This document shows positions 16,357 through 25,319 of a stretch of 36,725 bases of DNA, in pieces. The notes under the pieces are model-generated. The model saw nothing but the letters and a program-made list of their open reading frames with translations. It made no database searches and was not told the DNA's origin. A program made the position numbers and the translations under genes. The stretch lies in the NCBI GenBank assembly GCA_022841445.1, contig JALHRM010000001.1, positions 141,002 through 177,726 of the forward strand, written 5' to 3'. Positions within the stretch are counted from its first letter, which is position 1; the number at the start of each line of letters is the position of its first letter. The stretch comes from Candidatus Saccharimonadota bacterium. Its GTDB lineage: Bacteria; Patescibacteriota; Saccharimonadia; Saccharimonadales; UBA10212.

Positions 16357-18550
16357 CAAGTAGTCCTGTCGCCGCCACATTGGCTATTTTTTTCGGCGTA
16401 CCACCGGAACTCGCAATGACATAGTCGGCTGCACCAGATGCAGTCGTTTGACGGAATACTATGTGCCCACCACTCAACCAGCGAACCGGAAGACTCAACG
16501 CAGTTGAATCGACTAACACACTTTTATTCTGAATACCGTTGCCGGCCAACATCAGCTTTTTTGATCCCGAAGAATCGTCTATGTAAACCGCCTGTTGCAA
16601 ATTCGGACTTAGTGTCAGATTACTTATTCTTGAATTAGCAGTTGCAGATTTTGCTGTTCCTCCGGTCTTGTACTTATATTCAAAGTGGTCTTTGCCGCCG
16701 CTTGCCACTATAGTATTTTGATCTTTCCATGAAATTTTCCAAACTTCTTGATCAATTATCGTTTTGGTGGATTTTTTACTAGGTTCTACCTCGTATAATT
16801 TAGCTTTTGCTGCACCAAGCTGAGAGCTTGAAGGAGCATACAAAATACTAGACCCTAAAAGCGCGATGTCATTAAAATAGTTTGCGCTGGCTAGTAAGTT
16901 TTTCGCTTCGTTCTTCGAATTGTAAGCAATTATTTGTTCTTTTTCAGGACTATTTTTCGGTTTTGAAGGGTCGATATAGGAATATACCAGCCAATCATTA
17001 ACCCAACCAATAATTCGAGCGCGGTCTGCTCCGTTAAGTAGTTTTAATTGCGATTTTGATACATTGTAAATATACACACCTGTACTTTGTACGAGCCCGC
17101 TTCGACTGGTTATAAGTGCGAGTTGCTGCCCGCTTTGCTGCTGAACAATATGGGTGTCTTCTTTCTCTGCTCCAGTACCAGCCAGAACGGTCTGCCTGTT
17201 CTTGCCATCAACATCGATAGACGTAATGTCGTACCGCCCTGAATTATTACTGACGAAGTAATGCTTCTGCAGCGTAACAAGCTCCAACCTTACCTCATCT
17301 GTAGATATGGATTGAAGTGTTACCACTTCTTCTCGATAGCCTACTGCCTGAACCGTAACTTCAATGGGTGCGCCAGCATTCGCGTCAACTGCAAGTGAAA
17401 CGATGCCGTTTCTGTCACTATATGCGGCAAAATCCTTAGCAGTAACTTCTGCTCCACTAATTGTTTTATCTCCTACGTAATCAACGAGTTTAAGTTTTAT
17501 TTTTTTACCATTTGGGGTAATTGCAATCTGTTCCGTAGCTGCTCCGCTAAAGGGGATGTCCACGTTCTTTACTGTTGTAGCGAAAGCCGTCTTTTTTACT
17601 TCAATAGTAGATTTTCCGAGTCGCAAATTAGACAATAATGCATTGCCATCTTTATCGGTTTTATACACTTGCGTTCCATGGGCAAGAACCGCGTTCTTTA
17701 TCGGCAACTTCGTTTCTGAATCTACAACTTTAATACTGATTTTTCCGGTAACCCCAGCCATGTTAAGTACAAAGTTTCGAGTCGGAGCCAGTAAAGCGAT
17801 GAGCACAGCACCAAAAACCAAGCCAAGGCAAGCTAGTAATAGGAGTTTTTTACTGACTTTCGAACGAGAAGGCTTTTGTACAGAACGAACTACAGACTCT
17901 TCAGGTTCAGGCAATGTTACTTCAACAGGTGCCTGAATTTCAGGAGCTGGGGCTGGAGTAAAAACAATTGGCTTATAGGCTGCAATGCCTTTAGGTTCTG
18001 TCTTTGGTTGCTCAGGACCTTCATTTGATTGACCGTCATCAGTATCGGATGTTTCGACAGTAATTGGCTGATCATTATTTACTGTATGATTATTGGCTAC
18101 TTCGACTGCTTTCTCTACGGCAGCCGCCAGTTGCGCCTCTATTTTTTCCGTGTCGGCACCTTTTTCATTCGAGTCTACAGTTATACTATTATCTTCTGCC
18201 TGTTCTTTACTCGGTTCGCCCGAAATCTCTGTAGCCTCAGAATCACCACTAGATTGAGCTAGAGCTGATTCTTCCACCATTAAACCAGTAGGCTTACCCG
18301 TTTCAGACAGCAACTGTGTATCATCACTAATTGCTGGCTCTGGTTCATGGTTGTCTATGATGACATCCTCTTCGTGAGCTACAGGCACAGGAGCATCTTC
18401 ACTACTTGCTTGCTGTACGACAATATTTATTTTTTTGGAAGGCTTTTTACTAACGGATTTTTTAGTAACAGTCCCCGAGGGCTTTTTAGAAGCCTTAGAT
18501 CGGCGCTTTTTTGGCACTTCATCAGCGTCTTTGACAGTTATTTTTCCCAT
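16337..18550 (-). CDS. Membrane-anchored PEGA-type repeat protein with beta-propeller-like C-terminus (paralogue A)
   Basis: 737 residues. The first 230 residues are disordered and charged, with Lys-rich then Glu/Asp/Pro-rich runs. One transmembrane helix lies at 235-256. Outside it there are two PEGA/CarboxypepD-reg-like repeats (KISIKVVDSETKLPIKNAVLAHG and a second from about KLKLVDYVGDKTISGAEV), each with a KTDKDGNA-type turn. The remaining 300 residues repeat short strands and look like a TolB/WD40-type propeller. Probably a surface scaffold binding protein or glycan. A TATAAG box (18564-18559 on minus) is 8 nt before the ATG, a leaderless arrangement. Its closest relative in the window is 19212-20975. 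Confidence 0.7.
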   Translation of the reverse strand: MGKITVKDADEVPKKRRSKASKKPSGTVTKKSVSKKPSKKINIVVQQASSEDAPVPVAHEEDVIIDNHEPEPAISDDTQLLSETGKPTGLMVEESALAQSSGDSEATEISGEPSKEQAEDNSITVDSNEKGADTEKIEAQLAAAVEKAVEVANNHTVNNDQPITVETSDTDDGQSNEGPEQPKTEPKGIAAYKPIVFTPAPAPEIQAPVEVTLPEPEESVVRSVQKPSRSKVSKKLLLLACLGLVFGAVLIALLAPTRNFVLNMAGVTGKISIKVVDSETKLPIKNAVLAHGTQVYKTDKDGNALLSNLRLGKSTIEVKKTAFATTVKNVDIPFSGAATEQIAITPNGKKIKLKLVDYVGDKTISGAEVTAKDFAAYSDRNGIVSLAVDANAGAPIEVTVQAVGYREEVVTLQSISTDEVRLELVTLQKHYFVSNNSGRYDITSIDVDGKNRQTVLAGTGAEKEDTHIVQQQSGQQLALITSRSGLVQSTGVYIYNVSKSQLKLLNGADRARIIGWVNDWLVYSYIDPSKPKNSPEKEQIIAYNSKNEAKNLLASANYFNDIALLGSSILYAPSSSQLGAAKAKLYEVEPSKKSTKTIIDQEVWKISWKDQNTIVASGGKDHFEYKYKTGGTAKSATANSRISNLTLSPNLQQAVYIDDSSGSKKLMLAGNGIQNKSVLVDSTALSLPVRWLSGGHIVFRQTTASGAADYVIASSGGTPKKIANVAATGLLDDWYFH

Positions 18551-18595
18551 ATTTTGCTCTTATACTAAGCATACCAGAAGTAGCCGTCTATAGCG

Positions 18596-19174
18596 TTAAT
18601 TGCTTATGTTATAGTCACCTTGACGCAGGACATTAAATCCATGCGAGGTTTGGCGAACAACTGTCGATGGTTTAGTAGAAAGCGACCCGACGTCTATATA
18701 GAAATCTAGCTGATCGTCAAAGTATGCTTGTGCTTCTTGGTAGCTCACGGCAGGAATTTGGTGTCGCAAATTTGCGCTTGTACTGACAATGGGACCCGAC
18801 ATCTGTAAAAATTCGGTGAGTGCACTGTAGTTTGGCATACGAACCGCCAACGTACCATCGGGCGCAACAAGATATTTGGGGCATGCTTCGTTGACCTGAA
18901 AAACTACTGTCAGTGGCGCCGGCCAGTGACTCACTAGAGTCTGGCTATCCTCCCCGCTAATTCCAAGCTCTTCAAGCTGATCAAGACTGCCAATAAGCAC
19001 AATAAGTGTTCGATCCTCAGGCCGTTGTTTAAGTTCGAAGATTCGATTAATTGCTTGCTGGTTATGAACACTCGCCGATAATCCATATATTGTATCAGTC
19101 GGAATTATTCCGACTCCGCCATTGCTAATTGAAGCAAGTACTTTTTCGTCAAATGATTTTGTATAGTAGGACAC
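18596..19174 (-). CDS. tsaC: L-threonylcarbamoyladenylate synthase (TsaC/YrdC/Sua5)
   Basis: 192 residues. The YrdC signature PTDTIYGLSASVHNQQAI, followed by KQRPEDRTLIVLI (KxRP and nucleotide-binding region), PAPLTVVF and SANLR, matches TsaC. The enzyme makes threonylcarbamoyl-AMP for the t6A37 modification of ANN-decoding tRNAs, including tRNA-Asn encoded at 36629. The start is GTG at 19174; a TAAAAT box (19186-19181 on minus) lies 6 nt before it. The C-terminus is short (no Sua5 domain). It is sandwiched between two PEGA genes. Confidence 0.92.
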   Translation of the reverse strand: MSYYTKSFDEKVLASISNGGVGIIPTDTIYGLSASVHNQQAINRIFELKQRPEDRTLIVLIGSLDQLEELGISGEDSQTLVSHWPAPLTVVFQVNEACPKYLVAPDGTLAVRMPNYSALTEFLQMSGPIVSTSANLRHQIPAVSYQEAQAYFDDQLDFYIDVGSLSTKPSTVVRQTSHGFNVLRQGDYNISN

Positions 19175-19211
19175 TCCAACATTTTAAGCCATTCGGGTAA
19201 ATTGACCAGCA

Positions 19212-20975
19212 CTAAAATCCGCCATAGCCACCGCCGTAACTACGATATGTCTGTGCGGGTTTGTGGTAATCGGTGATTTTTATAGGCTGCTGACCATTTT
19301 TTAAGGCGTCCCTGCCTAATATGAAGAGTTCGCTGCTATTTTTTGATACAAGCAGATACTCATCGCTGTACCAACCATATTGTTTGTAGTCACTTAGGGC
19401 GGCAACCTCTTTTTGGTTTTCTGCGTCTTGATCACCCAGGAAAATGGTGTTTTTGCCATCACGAGCCTCGCTCCAAAGGTTCTGCTTACCACTTGGGGAA
19501 AGCAGAAATGTCGGATACTCCACATCTTGAGGAAAATCCTCGGCTTTTATTGTTTTGAGCGATCCGCCTACTTCATACTCCAAATACTCAATACCATCAT
19601 TTGCAAAATAAACTTCGTTCGGCTCATACAAAGCACTGCGAAGATAGGAGTTAGCGCTTAATGATTTAAGTTTCTTGGCCTGAGTTCCATCAATTCTTAT
19701 TGTGTTAATTGAACCTTCTACGTTAGAGCCATACTTAATAAATATAACTTCTTGATTAATGGCGTATATGCCATTGTAGTTCTCATTACTTGTAGTTTCA
19801 CTGAGTATTTTTATTGATTTTGAAGTAGCATTATACGCTTTTAGGGCATAACGCTTAGGTTGTTCAAAACCAACGTTACTTCTCTCTACGGTGTAGGTAA
19901 ATTTGTCATCCGCCCAGCCAGTGAGGCCAAAGGTGGCATTACCTTCATCTATAGTGGTAAGTTTATCGGTCGCTGTTTCGATTAGGTATAGTTTAGCCAA
20001 GTCGCTATCCCGACGAGATAGTAGTGCCAGATACTTCCAGTCGCGACTGGCGAGCAATACCGTACCGCGATCTACTTCTTTACCGGTCCCGGCAAGTACC
20101 ACCTGACGCTCAGTCCCATCAAGATTCGTTTTGACAACGTCTATCTTGCCGCTCTTTTTACTAAGAAAGTAGACTTTCCCTGAAGGCGTAAGCTTAACTG
20201 TGTTCTGCTTTACTTCATTTTCTTTGACTTCAATCTCGGTTTCGACTTTGTTAAATCCATTTACGGCTACGCTGACTTTTTGCTTGGTCGTTCCGGCAGG
20301 GACAACAATAACCGTCTTACCTTCTGCACCGGACTTTGCTTCAACATCTCCGGCCTTAATCGTCGCACCCTGTATACCCTTGTCACTTATTTTATTAACA
20401 ACTTGTATAGCAACCTGCCGGCCAGTCGCGGTCATTGATGCATCAAACGACTGGGGCGAATTAAAACCAAATTTATTAAACAATCCAATGCCGATGGTTG
20501 TTTCTGCGTCCTTGTAATATTTTTTTGAAATCTTCACAGTATGCTTTCCCACCGGTAAAGATCTAATTTCTGCCGCTCCGAGACCGTTCGTTTTTGACTC
20601 TTTGCCGTTAATAGTTACAACGGCGTCGCTTATTGGTGCTTTGGTGGTGGCATCTTGCACAATTACAATGGCGTTCTTTTTAACCGCCAAGCCGAGTACC
20701 GGATAGCGGGTAAACGGCACTGCCACAATGATAAGCAGAACAAGCACAAGTGCTATTGGTATAGATACTTTCTTGTGTGATTTTAGGTATCCCCAATCAA
20801 AATACTTTTTAATGCCCTTTTTGCCGCCCATCTCCTCGGTTTTTGGTAGTTCTGGCTTTTCTGGCTCTGGAATAGTTTGTTCTTCGATCTGTGATTCGTC
20901 AATTACTATTTCGTCCTTTGATTCCGGGTTTGAATCGTCGCTGACTTGTTCAGCTTTTTCGTCACTGTTGCTCAT
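19212..20975 (-). CDS. Membrane-anchored PEGA-type repeat protein with beta-propeller-like C-terminus (paralogue B)
   Basis: 587 residues. Acidic disordered N-terminus, one membrane segment at 70-88, then repeats like VQDATTKAPISDAVVTINGKESKTNGLGAAEIRSLPVGKHTVKI split by short gaps and a second repeat at about 180-260 (VVNKISDKGIQGATIKAG). A C-terminal region of about 300 residues resembles that of paralogue A: both contain a VYFLSKKSGKIDVV / HYFVSNNSGRYDIT strand followed by TERQVVLAGTGKE / KNRQTVLAGTGAE. It ends in a Gly/Tyr-rich tail (YGGGYGGF). Probable function: surface scaffold or sensor. The two paralogues and tsaC form one direction but with separate starts. Confidence 0.7.
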   Translation of the reverse strand: MSNSDEKAEQVSDDSNPESKDEIVIDESQIEEQTIPEPEKPELPKTEEMGGKKGIKKYFDWGYLKSHKKVSIPIALVLVLLIIVAVPFTRYPVLGLAVKKNAIVIVQDATTKAPISDAVVTINGKESKTNGLGAAEIRSLPVGKHTVKISKKYYKDAETTIGIGLFNKFGFNSPQSFDASMTATGRQVAIQVVNKISDKGIQGATIKAGDVEAKSGAEGKTVIVVPAGTTKQKVSVAVNGFNKVETEIEVKENEVKQNTVKLTPSGKVYFLSKKSGKIDVVKTNLDGTERQVVLAGTGKEVDRGTVLLASRDWKYLALLSRRDSDLAKLYLIETATDKLTTIDEGNATFGLTGWADDKFTYTVERSNVGFEQPKRYALKAYNATSKSIKILSETTSNENYNGIYAINQEVIFIKYGSNVEGSINTIRIDGTQAKKLKSLSANSYLRSALYEPNEVYFANDGIEYLEYEVGGSLKTIKAEDFPQDVEYPTFLLSPSGKQNLWSEARDGKNTIFLGDQDAENQKEVAALSDYKQYGWYSDEYLLVSKNSSELFILGRDALKNGQQPIKITDYHKPAQTYRSYGGGYGGF

Positions 20976-21080
20976 TTTAGATTGTGCCTATTATTACCTT
21001 AAGCATAAATATAGCAGAAAATAGGTTTACTAATACAGGGTGAGTCTGGAACCCGTTTGAAAAAGATTTTGTGATGGGAT

Positions 21081-21470
21081 CTAATTATCCCAAGGGGCTA
21101 TGGAGTGGGTTCCTTTTTTGCCACCAACTATCAATATAGTTGCAGGGCCTTCAACTACTTTCGCAGAACGTTTTATACGCGGCTCCACACAAACAAACAT
21201 ACCTGTTTTGGCGGTTATTTTTTCATCATCAATACTGAACTCTACCACTCCATCGTAGACAAAGAATAGTTCCTGTTGGTCGATTTTAGCTTCGTCATGC
21301 TCCGGAATGGGTACCTCTCCAGCATTTTTTGTGACAGCATTCACTCCAAAACCCGTTATACCGAAAAACCACCTGATTGAGTGCCAGCCTTCCATAAATC
21401 CGCTCTGTGATGGTGGAATTTCTTTGATACTCGCTACTTTCCAGCCCTTTTGGCTACTATCGTCTGCCAT
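21081..21470 (-). CDS. Cupin-domain protein
   Basis: 129 residues with the double-stranded beta-helix pattern: ELFFVYDGVVEFSIDDEKITAKTGMFVCVEPRIKRSAKV, a cupin motif with few His residues, so metal binding is doubtful. An excellent Shine-Dalgarno (AAGGAGGT) precedes the ATG. It follows the SGNH gene in the same direction with a 56-nt gap. Function unknown; small cupins often act as sugar or auxin-like binding or dioxygenase-related proteins. Confidence 0.75.
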   Translation of the reverse strand: MADDSSQKGWKVASIKEIPPSQSGFMEGWHSIRWFFGITGFGVNAVTKNAGEVPIPEHDEAKIDQQELFFVYDGVVEFSIDDEKITAKTGMFVCVEPRIKRSAKVVEGPATILIVGGKKGTHSIAPWDN

Positions 21471-21526
21471 ATATACCTCCTTATATACTTCTATATGTTA
21501 ATGCGATGGCCACTATAGATACAATT

Positions 21527-22153
21527 CTAAGCGGATTCATCGCGGAGCTTATCCAACTCTCGGGCGGCAAGTTCGGCAATTATCATGTGGCCATTGTCAT
21601 TTGGATGTAAGCTATCGAAGCAGAATAGACTTTCCACACCTGCTTTTTCAAATGCCGGGCGGAGCGGCAGGTAGTCGACTTTTTCGACAGCTGCAATTTT
21701 TTTAATTTCGGCATCATAAAGCTTTAGCCGTTCATCATCATACAAATAATCTTTAAATTCGACCTGCGACTTCGGCAGTGGCGTGGTGCCGAGTAATACG
21801 ATTCTTGTTGTGTAGTTCTTAGCAATTTCGATTAACTTACCGAGGTTGGCCTGAAATTTGTCAATTGTTGCTTCAGGCTTCCCGCTAATAGTGCGTGAAT
21901 CGTTAATACCAATTGCGATAAATATTGCCAACGGCCAACTCGCCGATATTCTTGCGTCGATTTCGTTTTTCATGCGTACCAGCAGTTTTGATGTAGTATC
22001 GCCACCGACGCCGAGGTTCACTGCTTGTGTCTTCGTAACTCCACCATTCTCCAAAAATGAACTATTATTCTCACGCTTTAATCTGTCCACCCAACCACCG
22101 GCGCTGTCCCAGTCACCATATGCGATGCTGTCACCAAATATAAGTAATCTCAT
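21527..22153 (-). CDS. SGNH/GDSL-family esterase
   Basis: 208 residues. Block I FGDSIAYG with nucleophile Ser 9, block II GVGGDTTSK (Gly 51 region), block III IAIGINDSR (Asn 84), block V DSLHPNDNGH (Asp 180, His 183). The catalytic Ser-Asp-His set is complete. No signal peptide, so it is cytoplasmic, unlike secreted acyl-esterases. Likely acts on acyl, acetyl or lysophospholipid esters. The gene is 6 nt from the MFS stop, within the aspS-GNAT-MFS-SGNH cluster. Confidence 0.88.
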   Translation of the reverse strand: MRLLIFGDSIAYGDWDSAGGWVDRLKRENNSSFLENGGVTKTQAVNLGVGGDTTSKLLVRMKNEIDARISASWPLAIFIAIGINDSRTISGKPEATIDKFQANLGKLIEIAKNYTTRIVLLGTTPLPKSQVEFKDYLYDDERLKLYDAEIKKIAAVEKVDYLPLRPAFEKAGVESLFCFDSLHPNDNGHMIIAELAARELDKLRDESA

Positions 22154-22159
22154 ACACTC

Positions 22160-23368
22160 TTATGATAAATCGGAATGGTACTTTCTGGAAAATACTGTGA
22201 TGCCAATAATAATGGCTAGCCCTGTTGCCGCCTGAATAAGCACAACTCGCAGCAGGGTATCGATACCATACAGATCGGCCACAAACCCTACAAATACTGA
22301 GGCAACGCCATAGAAAATCATACCCGATAGCGAATAGAGCGAGAGAGCTGTCGACTGGTGGGTGGAGTTGGTGTTTTTCTGGATTACGTTGTGTGCATTC
22401 GGCGCGGAAAAACCAAAACTGAGCCCTGCCAAACATAACCCAATTACAATAGCCCAGAATTTTGGAATAATGAAAAATAGCAAGCCTGCTGCCATTACCG
22501 CACTCATCCATATTCGCAGCACCATGCCATCAAGTACAAACGGTATATGACGATACAAGTACGCCCCCAAGATACTGAACAGCGCTATGCACGCAAACAG
22601 TACGCCAAATAACTCCTCCGCAATGCCGCGATGTTCAAAGAACGGCTGCAGCGAAGTCCATAGTGCTTCGGAAAGAAGCGTGTAAACTATGACGACAATA
22701 AAAAAGTTCCTAAGATACCCATGACTTGCCACATAGCCTAATGTTTGTCGGATATGCTGCCAGTTGTTTTTAGCTGTGCTTTTAGAAATGCGCAACTCGA
22801 CCAAACCCAAGGAAACAACAAATGCCGTGAACAATACAAAAACTTCGAGTGCATATGGAGCATACGGGTACTTTGTATATATCCATGCACCAGCGACACC
22901 TGCGCATAATCTGGTCGCGTACATTATCCCCGCATTGGTACTAACAAAACGCTTATATGTACCGTTCGGCAGCTTCGCCAGTTTATGACCATCGTGCACA
23001 AGGGGCTTCAGTACCCCACTCGTCATCGCTCCAAATAGGCCACCCAGTATTTGTGCTACGAATAAAACAAACAAGTTTTTAGTAAACAAAAATGGGGCAA
23101 ATGACAATGCGTAGAAAAATTGTCCATAGCGGTATAGGCGTACCCGTCCGAACCTATCTGCCCAAGAACCAGTTGGTAGTTCGAAAATTGCCATACTTAC
23201 CCAACGCGTCATACCCAGTATGATGGCAAGACATATGCAGAGACCTAGTTGCCGGTTGAAAAAAAGTACCCATATTGGCAGCGAAAAGCTAGCATTTTCA
23301 ATACCGGTAATAATGTGTACGAGTCGGGTATTACGGAGAGTCGGACGGGTTTCTTTAGTGAATCCCAT
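22160..23368 (-). CDS. Major facilitator superfamily transporter
   Basis: 402 residues with about 12 hydrophobic segments. The first half has FELPTGSWADRFGRVRLYRYG, a clear MFS motif A (G-x-x-x-D-R-x-G-R). A central loop (ELRISKSTAKNNWQH) links the halves. Family-level resemblance is to the multidrug/sugar MFS; the substrate is unclear. Its start codon overlaps the stop of the GNAT gene at 23368, suggesting coupled translation. Confidence 0.88.
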   Translation of the reverse strand: MGFTKETRPTLRNTRLVHIITGIENASFSLPIWVLFFNRQLGLCICLAIILGMTRWVSMAIFELPTGSWADRFGRVRLYRYGQFFYALSFAPFLFTKNLFVLFVAQILGGLFGAMTSGVLKPLVHDGHKLAKLPNGTYKRFVSTNAGIMYATRLCAGVAGAWIYTKYPYAPYALEVFVLFTAFVVSLGLVELRISKSTAKNNWQHIRQTLGYVASHGYLRNFFIVVIVYTLLSEALWTSLQPFFEHRGIAEELFGVLFACIALFSILGAYLYRHIPFVLDGMVLRIWMSAVMAAGLLFFIIPKFWAIVIGLCLAGLSFGFSAPNAHNVIQKNTNSTHQSTALSLYSLSGMIFYGVASVFVGFVADLYGIDTLLRVVLIQAATGLAIIIGITVFSRKYHSDLS

Positions 23369-23949
23369 TATGCATTTTGAGGGTCGTTAGGTCTGCAGAG
23401 CGAGAAGACTTTTCTTCGCTTTACACCGGTACCTTGCACGATACCGCTAGGGACAAAACCAAGCGGTCGCACAACGCCGATACTAGGCTGGTTATCAGGA
23501 TGAATCTTTGCAATTAACTGGTCATACTCGTGTGCAGAAAATGCAAACTCGGCAAGTAGCGCAAGTGCCCTTCTGGCGTACCCGCGCCCCAAGTGCTGTC
23601 CACCCAACCAATAGCCAACTTCGCCGGTTTTCCAGTACGATCTGGCGTACGGCCCCTCCGTTACTGGCGTTAAGTTTATGCTTCCAACCATAGCATCACC
23701 ATCCCATATGCCAAACCGCAAACGGCCAGGCTTTAACGGGTCAGGATTTAGGATACTGTCGACAACACCACTGGTTTGGTCGTACTTAGCAGCTGTTCTG
23801 TCACCGTATCTGGAAAGGTGTTCTGGATCAAATTGTATAGCCTCAAACATTCTTGCCGAATCAGCGACTATGAGCTGTCTCAACACTAGTTCCCCCGGGC
23901 TACCGCCTATTTCTAATCTAGGTAGGGGGCTACTTAGTACCTCTGCCAT
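23368..23949 (-). CDS. RimJ/RimL-like GNAT acetyltransferase
   Basis: 193 residues. Typical RimJ-type features: LVLRQLIVADSARMFEAI at the start, EVGYWLGGQHLGRGYARRAL (acetyl-CoA loop HLGRGYA), then QLIAKIHPDNQPSIGVVRPLGFVPSG. Ends within 1 nt of the MFS start and begins directly after the AspRS stop. The acceptor may be a ribosomal protein N-terminus or a small molecule. It is only weakly similar to the GNAT at 4764. Confidence 0.85.
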   Translation of the reverse strand: MAEVLSSPLPRLEIGGSPGELVLRQLIVADSARMFEAIQFDPEHLSRYGDRTAAKYDQTSGVVDSILNPDPLKPGRLRFGIWDGDAMVGSINLTPVTEGPYARSYWKTGEVGYWLGGQHLGRGYARRALALLAEFAFSAHEYDQLIAKIHPDNQPSIGVVRPLGFVPSGIVQGTGVKRRKVFSLCRPNDPQNA

Positions 23950-25263
23950 CTACGGCGCCAGACGATTAATATCGCGCGGGAACAAGCTGGCCTCTTTTAC
24001 ATTGGAAAGCCCAATCATTTTTTCTGTCAGTCTTTCCAGCCCCATACCAAACCCACCGTGCGTGGGCATACCGGCTTGCATGGCCATGAGTAGTGGCTTG
24101 AACCCAGGGTCATTCGAATCTCCGCCAGCCTTGTCTTTGAGCTGTGTTAGTACTGTTTGGTAGTCATTCTCACGCATTGACCCTGTAGCAATCTCCACTC
24201 CGCGGAATAGTAGGTCAAATCGGTCTGCAAACTCAGGGTGTTCTACTTGAGCTTTATGGTAAAACTTCATTTCACTGACTGGCCAGTCAGTTACAAAGAT
24301 GGCATCGCTTTTTAAGTTATCCTTAGCATAGTCGCAGATCCAACGCTCTTCATCGGGTCGTAGGTCTTTTTCACCGACAGTAGTTGTTCCGGTTGCTTTG
24401 GTGTAGTGTTCATGGATCTCGGCAATCGACATACTAGGTATTGATTTAGGAATTAACGGTTTGTCTGTTCTAAGTAGTGCAAGTTCTTTTTCGCACTGCG
24501 CATATACCTGTTCGGTAACATATCCCATTAATCCACTTAGTAAGTTTTTTAGATCCTCTATGTTTATGAACCCCATCTCACCGTCTATCGATATGTACTC
24601 GGTCATATGTCGGCTTGTTGCGCTGGGTTCCGCTCGATACACGGGCGCTATTTCGAACACTCTTTCAAACACACCGACCATAATTTGCTTGTAGAACTGC
24701 GGGCTTTGGGCGAGAGTTGCTTCTTTGTCGAAATAGTCCAGTTTAAATACTTCTGCCCCACCCTCTGTAGCAGCAGCAAGTAATTTAGGTGTTCGTATCT
24801 CTACGAAGTTTTGATCATAGAAATAGCCCCTAATCGCCTTAGCAAGTTCGGATTGGACTTTGAAAATCGCTGTTTCCTGAATGTTGCGAAGCCCAATAAC
24901 GCGGTATTCAAACAGTGTGTCGAGATTATCAGATTTATGTGACAATGGTTTGTCTATTTCGATTGGTGGTTCGTCCGTGACAGCAACCATGACGGTGATT
25001 GCAGGGTCATGGACTTCAGCACCGCCTGGTGCTCTTGGCTCTTCAATAACTTCGCCAGTAATCTCCAAAACCGTACCGATCTGCATACCACGTAGCTTTT
25101 CGACTTCGTCTTTATCTTTGATAAGGATTTGAGTTAGGCCACCTCTATCACGTAAATTGATAAACGTCAGACCGCCAAGCAAACGCTTTTTGTGCAGCCA
25201 CCCTTGCAGTTTTACTTCTTTACCAACCAGCTCTTTCAACTGGCTACTCAACACTCTGTCCAT
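23950..25263 (-). CDS. aspS: Aspartyl-tRNA synthetase, archaeal (probably non-discriminating) type
   Basis: 437 residues, shorter than bacterial-type AspRS (about 590) and without its GAD insertion. The N-terminal OB-fold (GKEVKLQGWLHKKRLLGGLTFINLRDRG) contacts the anticodon; class II motif 2 is VYRAEPSATSRHMTEYISIDGEM; motif 3 is GGFGMGLERLTEKMIGL followed by the SLFPRDINRL end. The EYISIDGEMGF reading favours AspRS over AsnRS (EFxMIEPEM). Archaeal-type enzymes of this form often also charge tRNA-Asn, which is then amidated by GatCAB. A strong Shine-Dalgarno (AAGGAG) lies before the ATG. It starts the cluster ending at 21527. Confidence 0.9.
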   Translation of the reverse strand: MDRVLSSQLKELVGKEVKLQGWLHKKRLLGGLTFINLRDRGGLTQILIKDKDEVEKLRGMQIGTVLEITGEVIEEPRAPGGAEVHDPAITVMVAVTDEPPIEIDKPLSHKSDNLDTLFEYRVIGLRNIQETAIFKVQSELAKAIRGYFYDQNFVEIRTPKLLAAATEGGAEVFKLDYFDKEATLAQSPQFYKQIMVGVFERVFEIAPVYRAEPSATSRHMTEYISIDGEMGFINIEDLKNLLSGLMGYVTEQVYAQCEKELALLRTDKPLIPKSIPSMSIAEIHEHYTKATGTTTVGEKDLRPDEERWICDYAKDNLKSDAIFVTDWPVSEMKFYHKAQVEHPEFADRFDLLFRGVEIATGSMRENDYQTVLTQLKDKAGGDSNDPGFKPLLMAMQAGMPTHGGFGMGLERLTEKMIGLSNVKEASLFPRDINRLAP

Positions 25264-25319
25264 GGAACTCCTTCGTTATTTCGGAGGGCAAAAACTTAAC
25301 CACCTCCGTTCCTTAGGTG

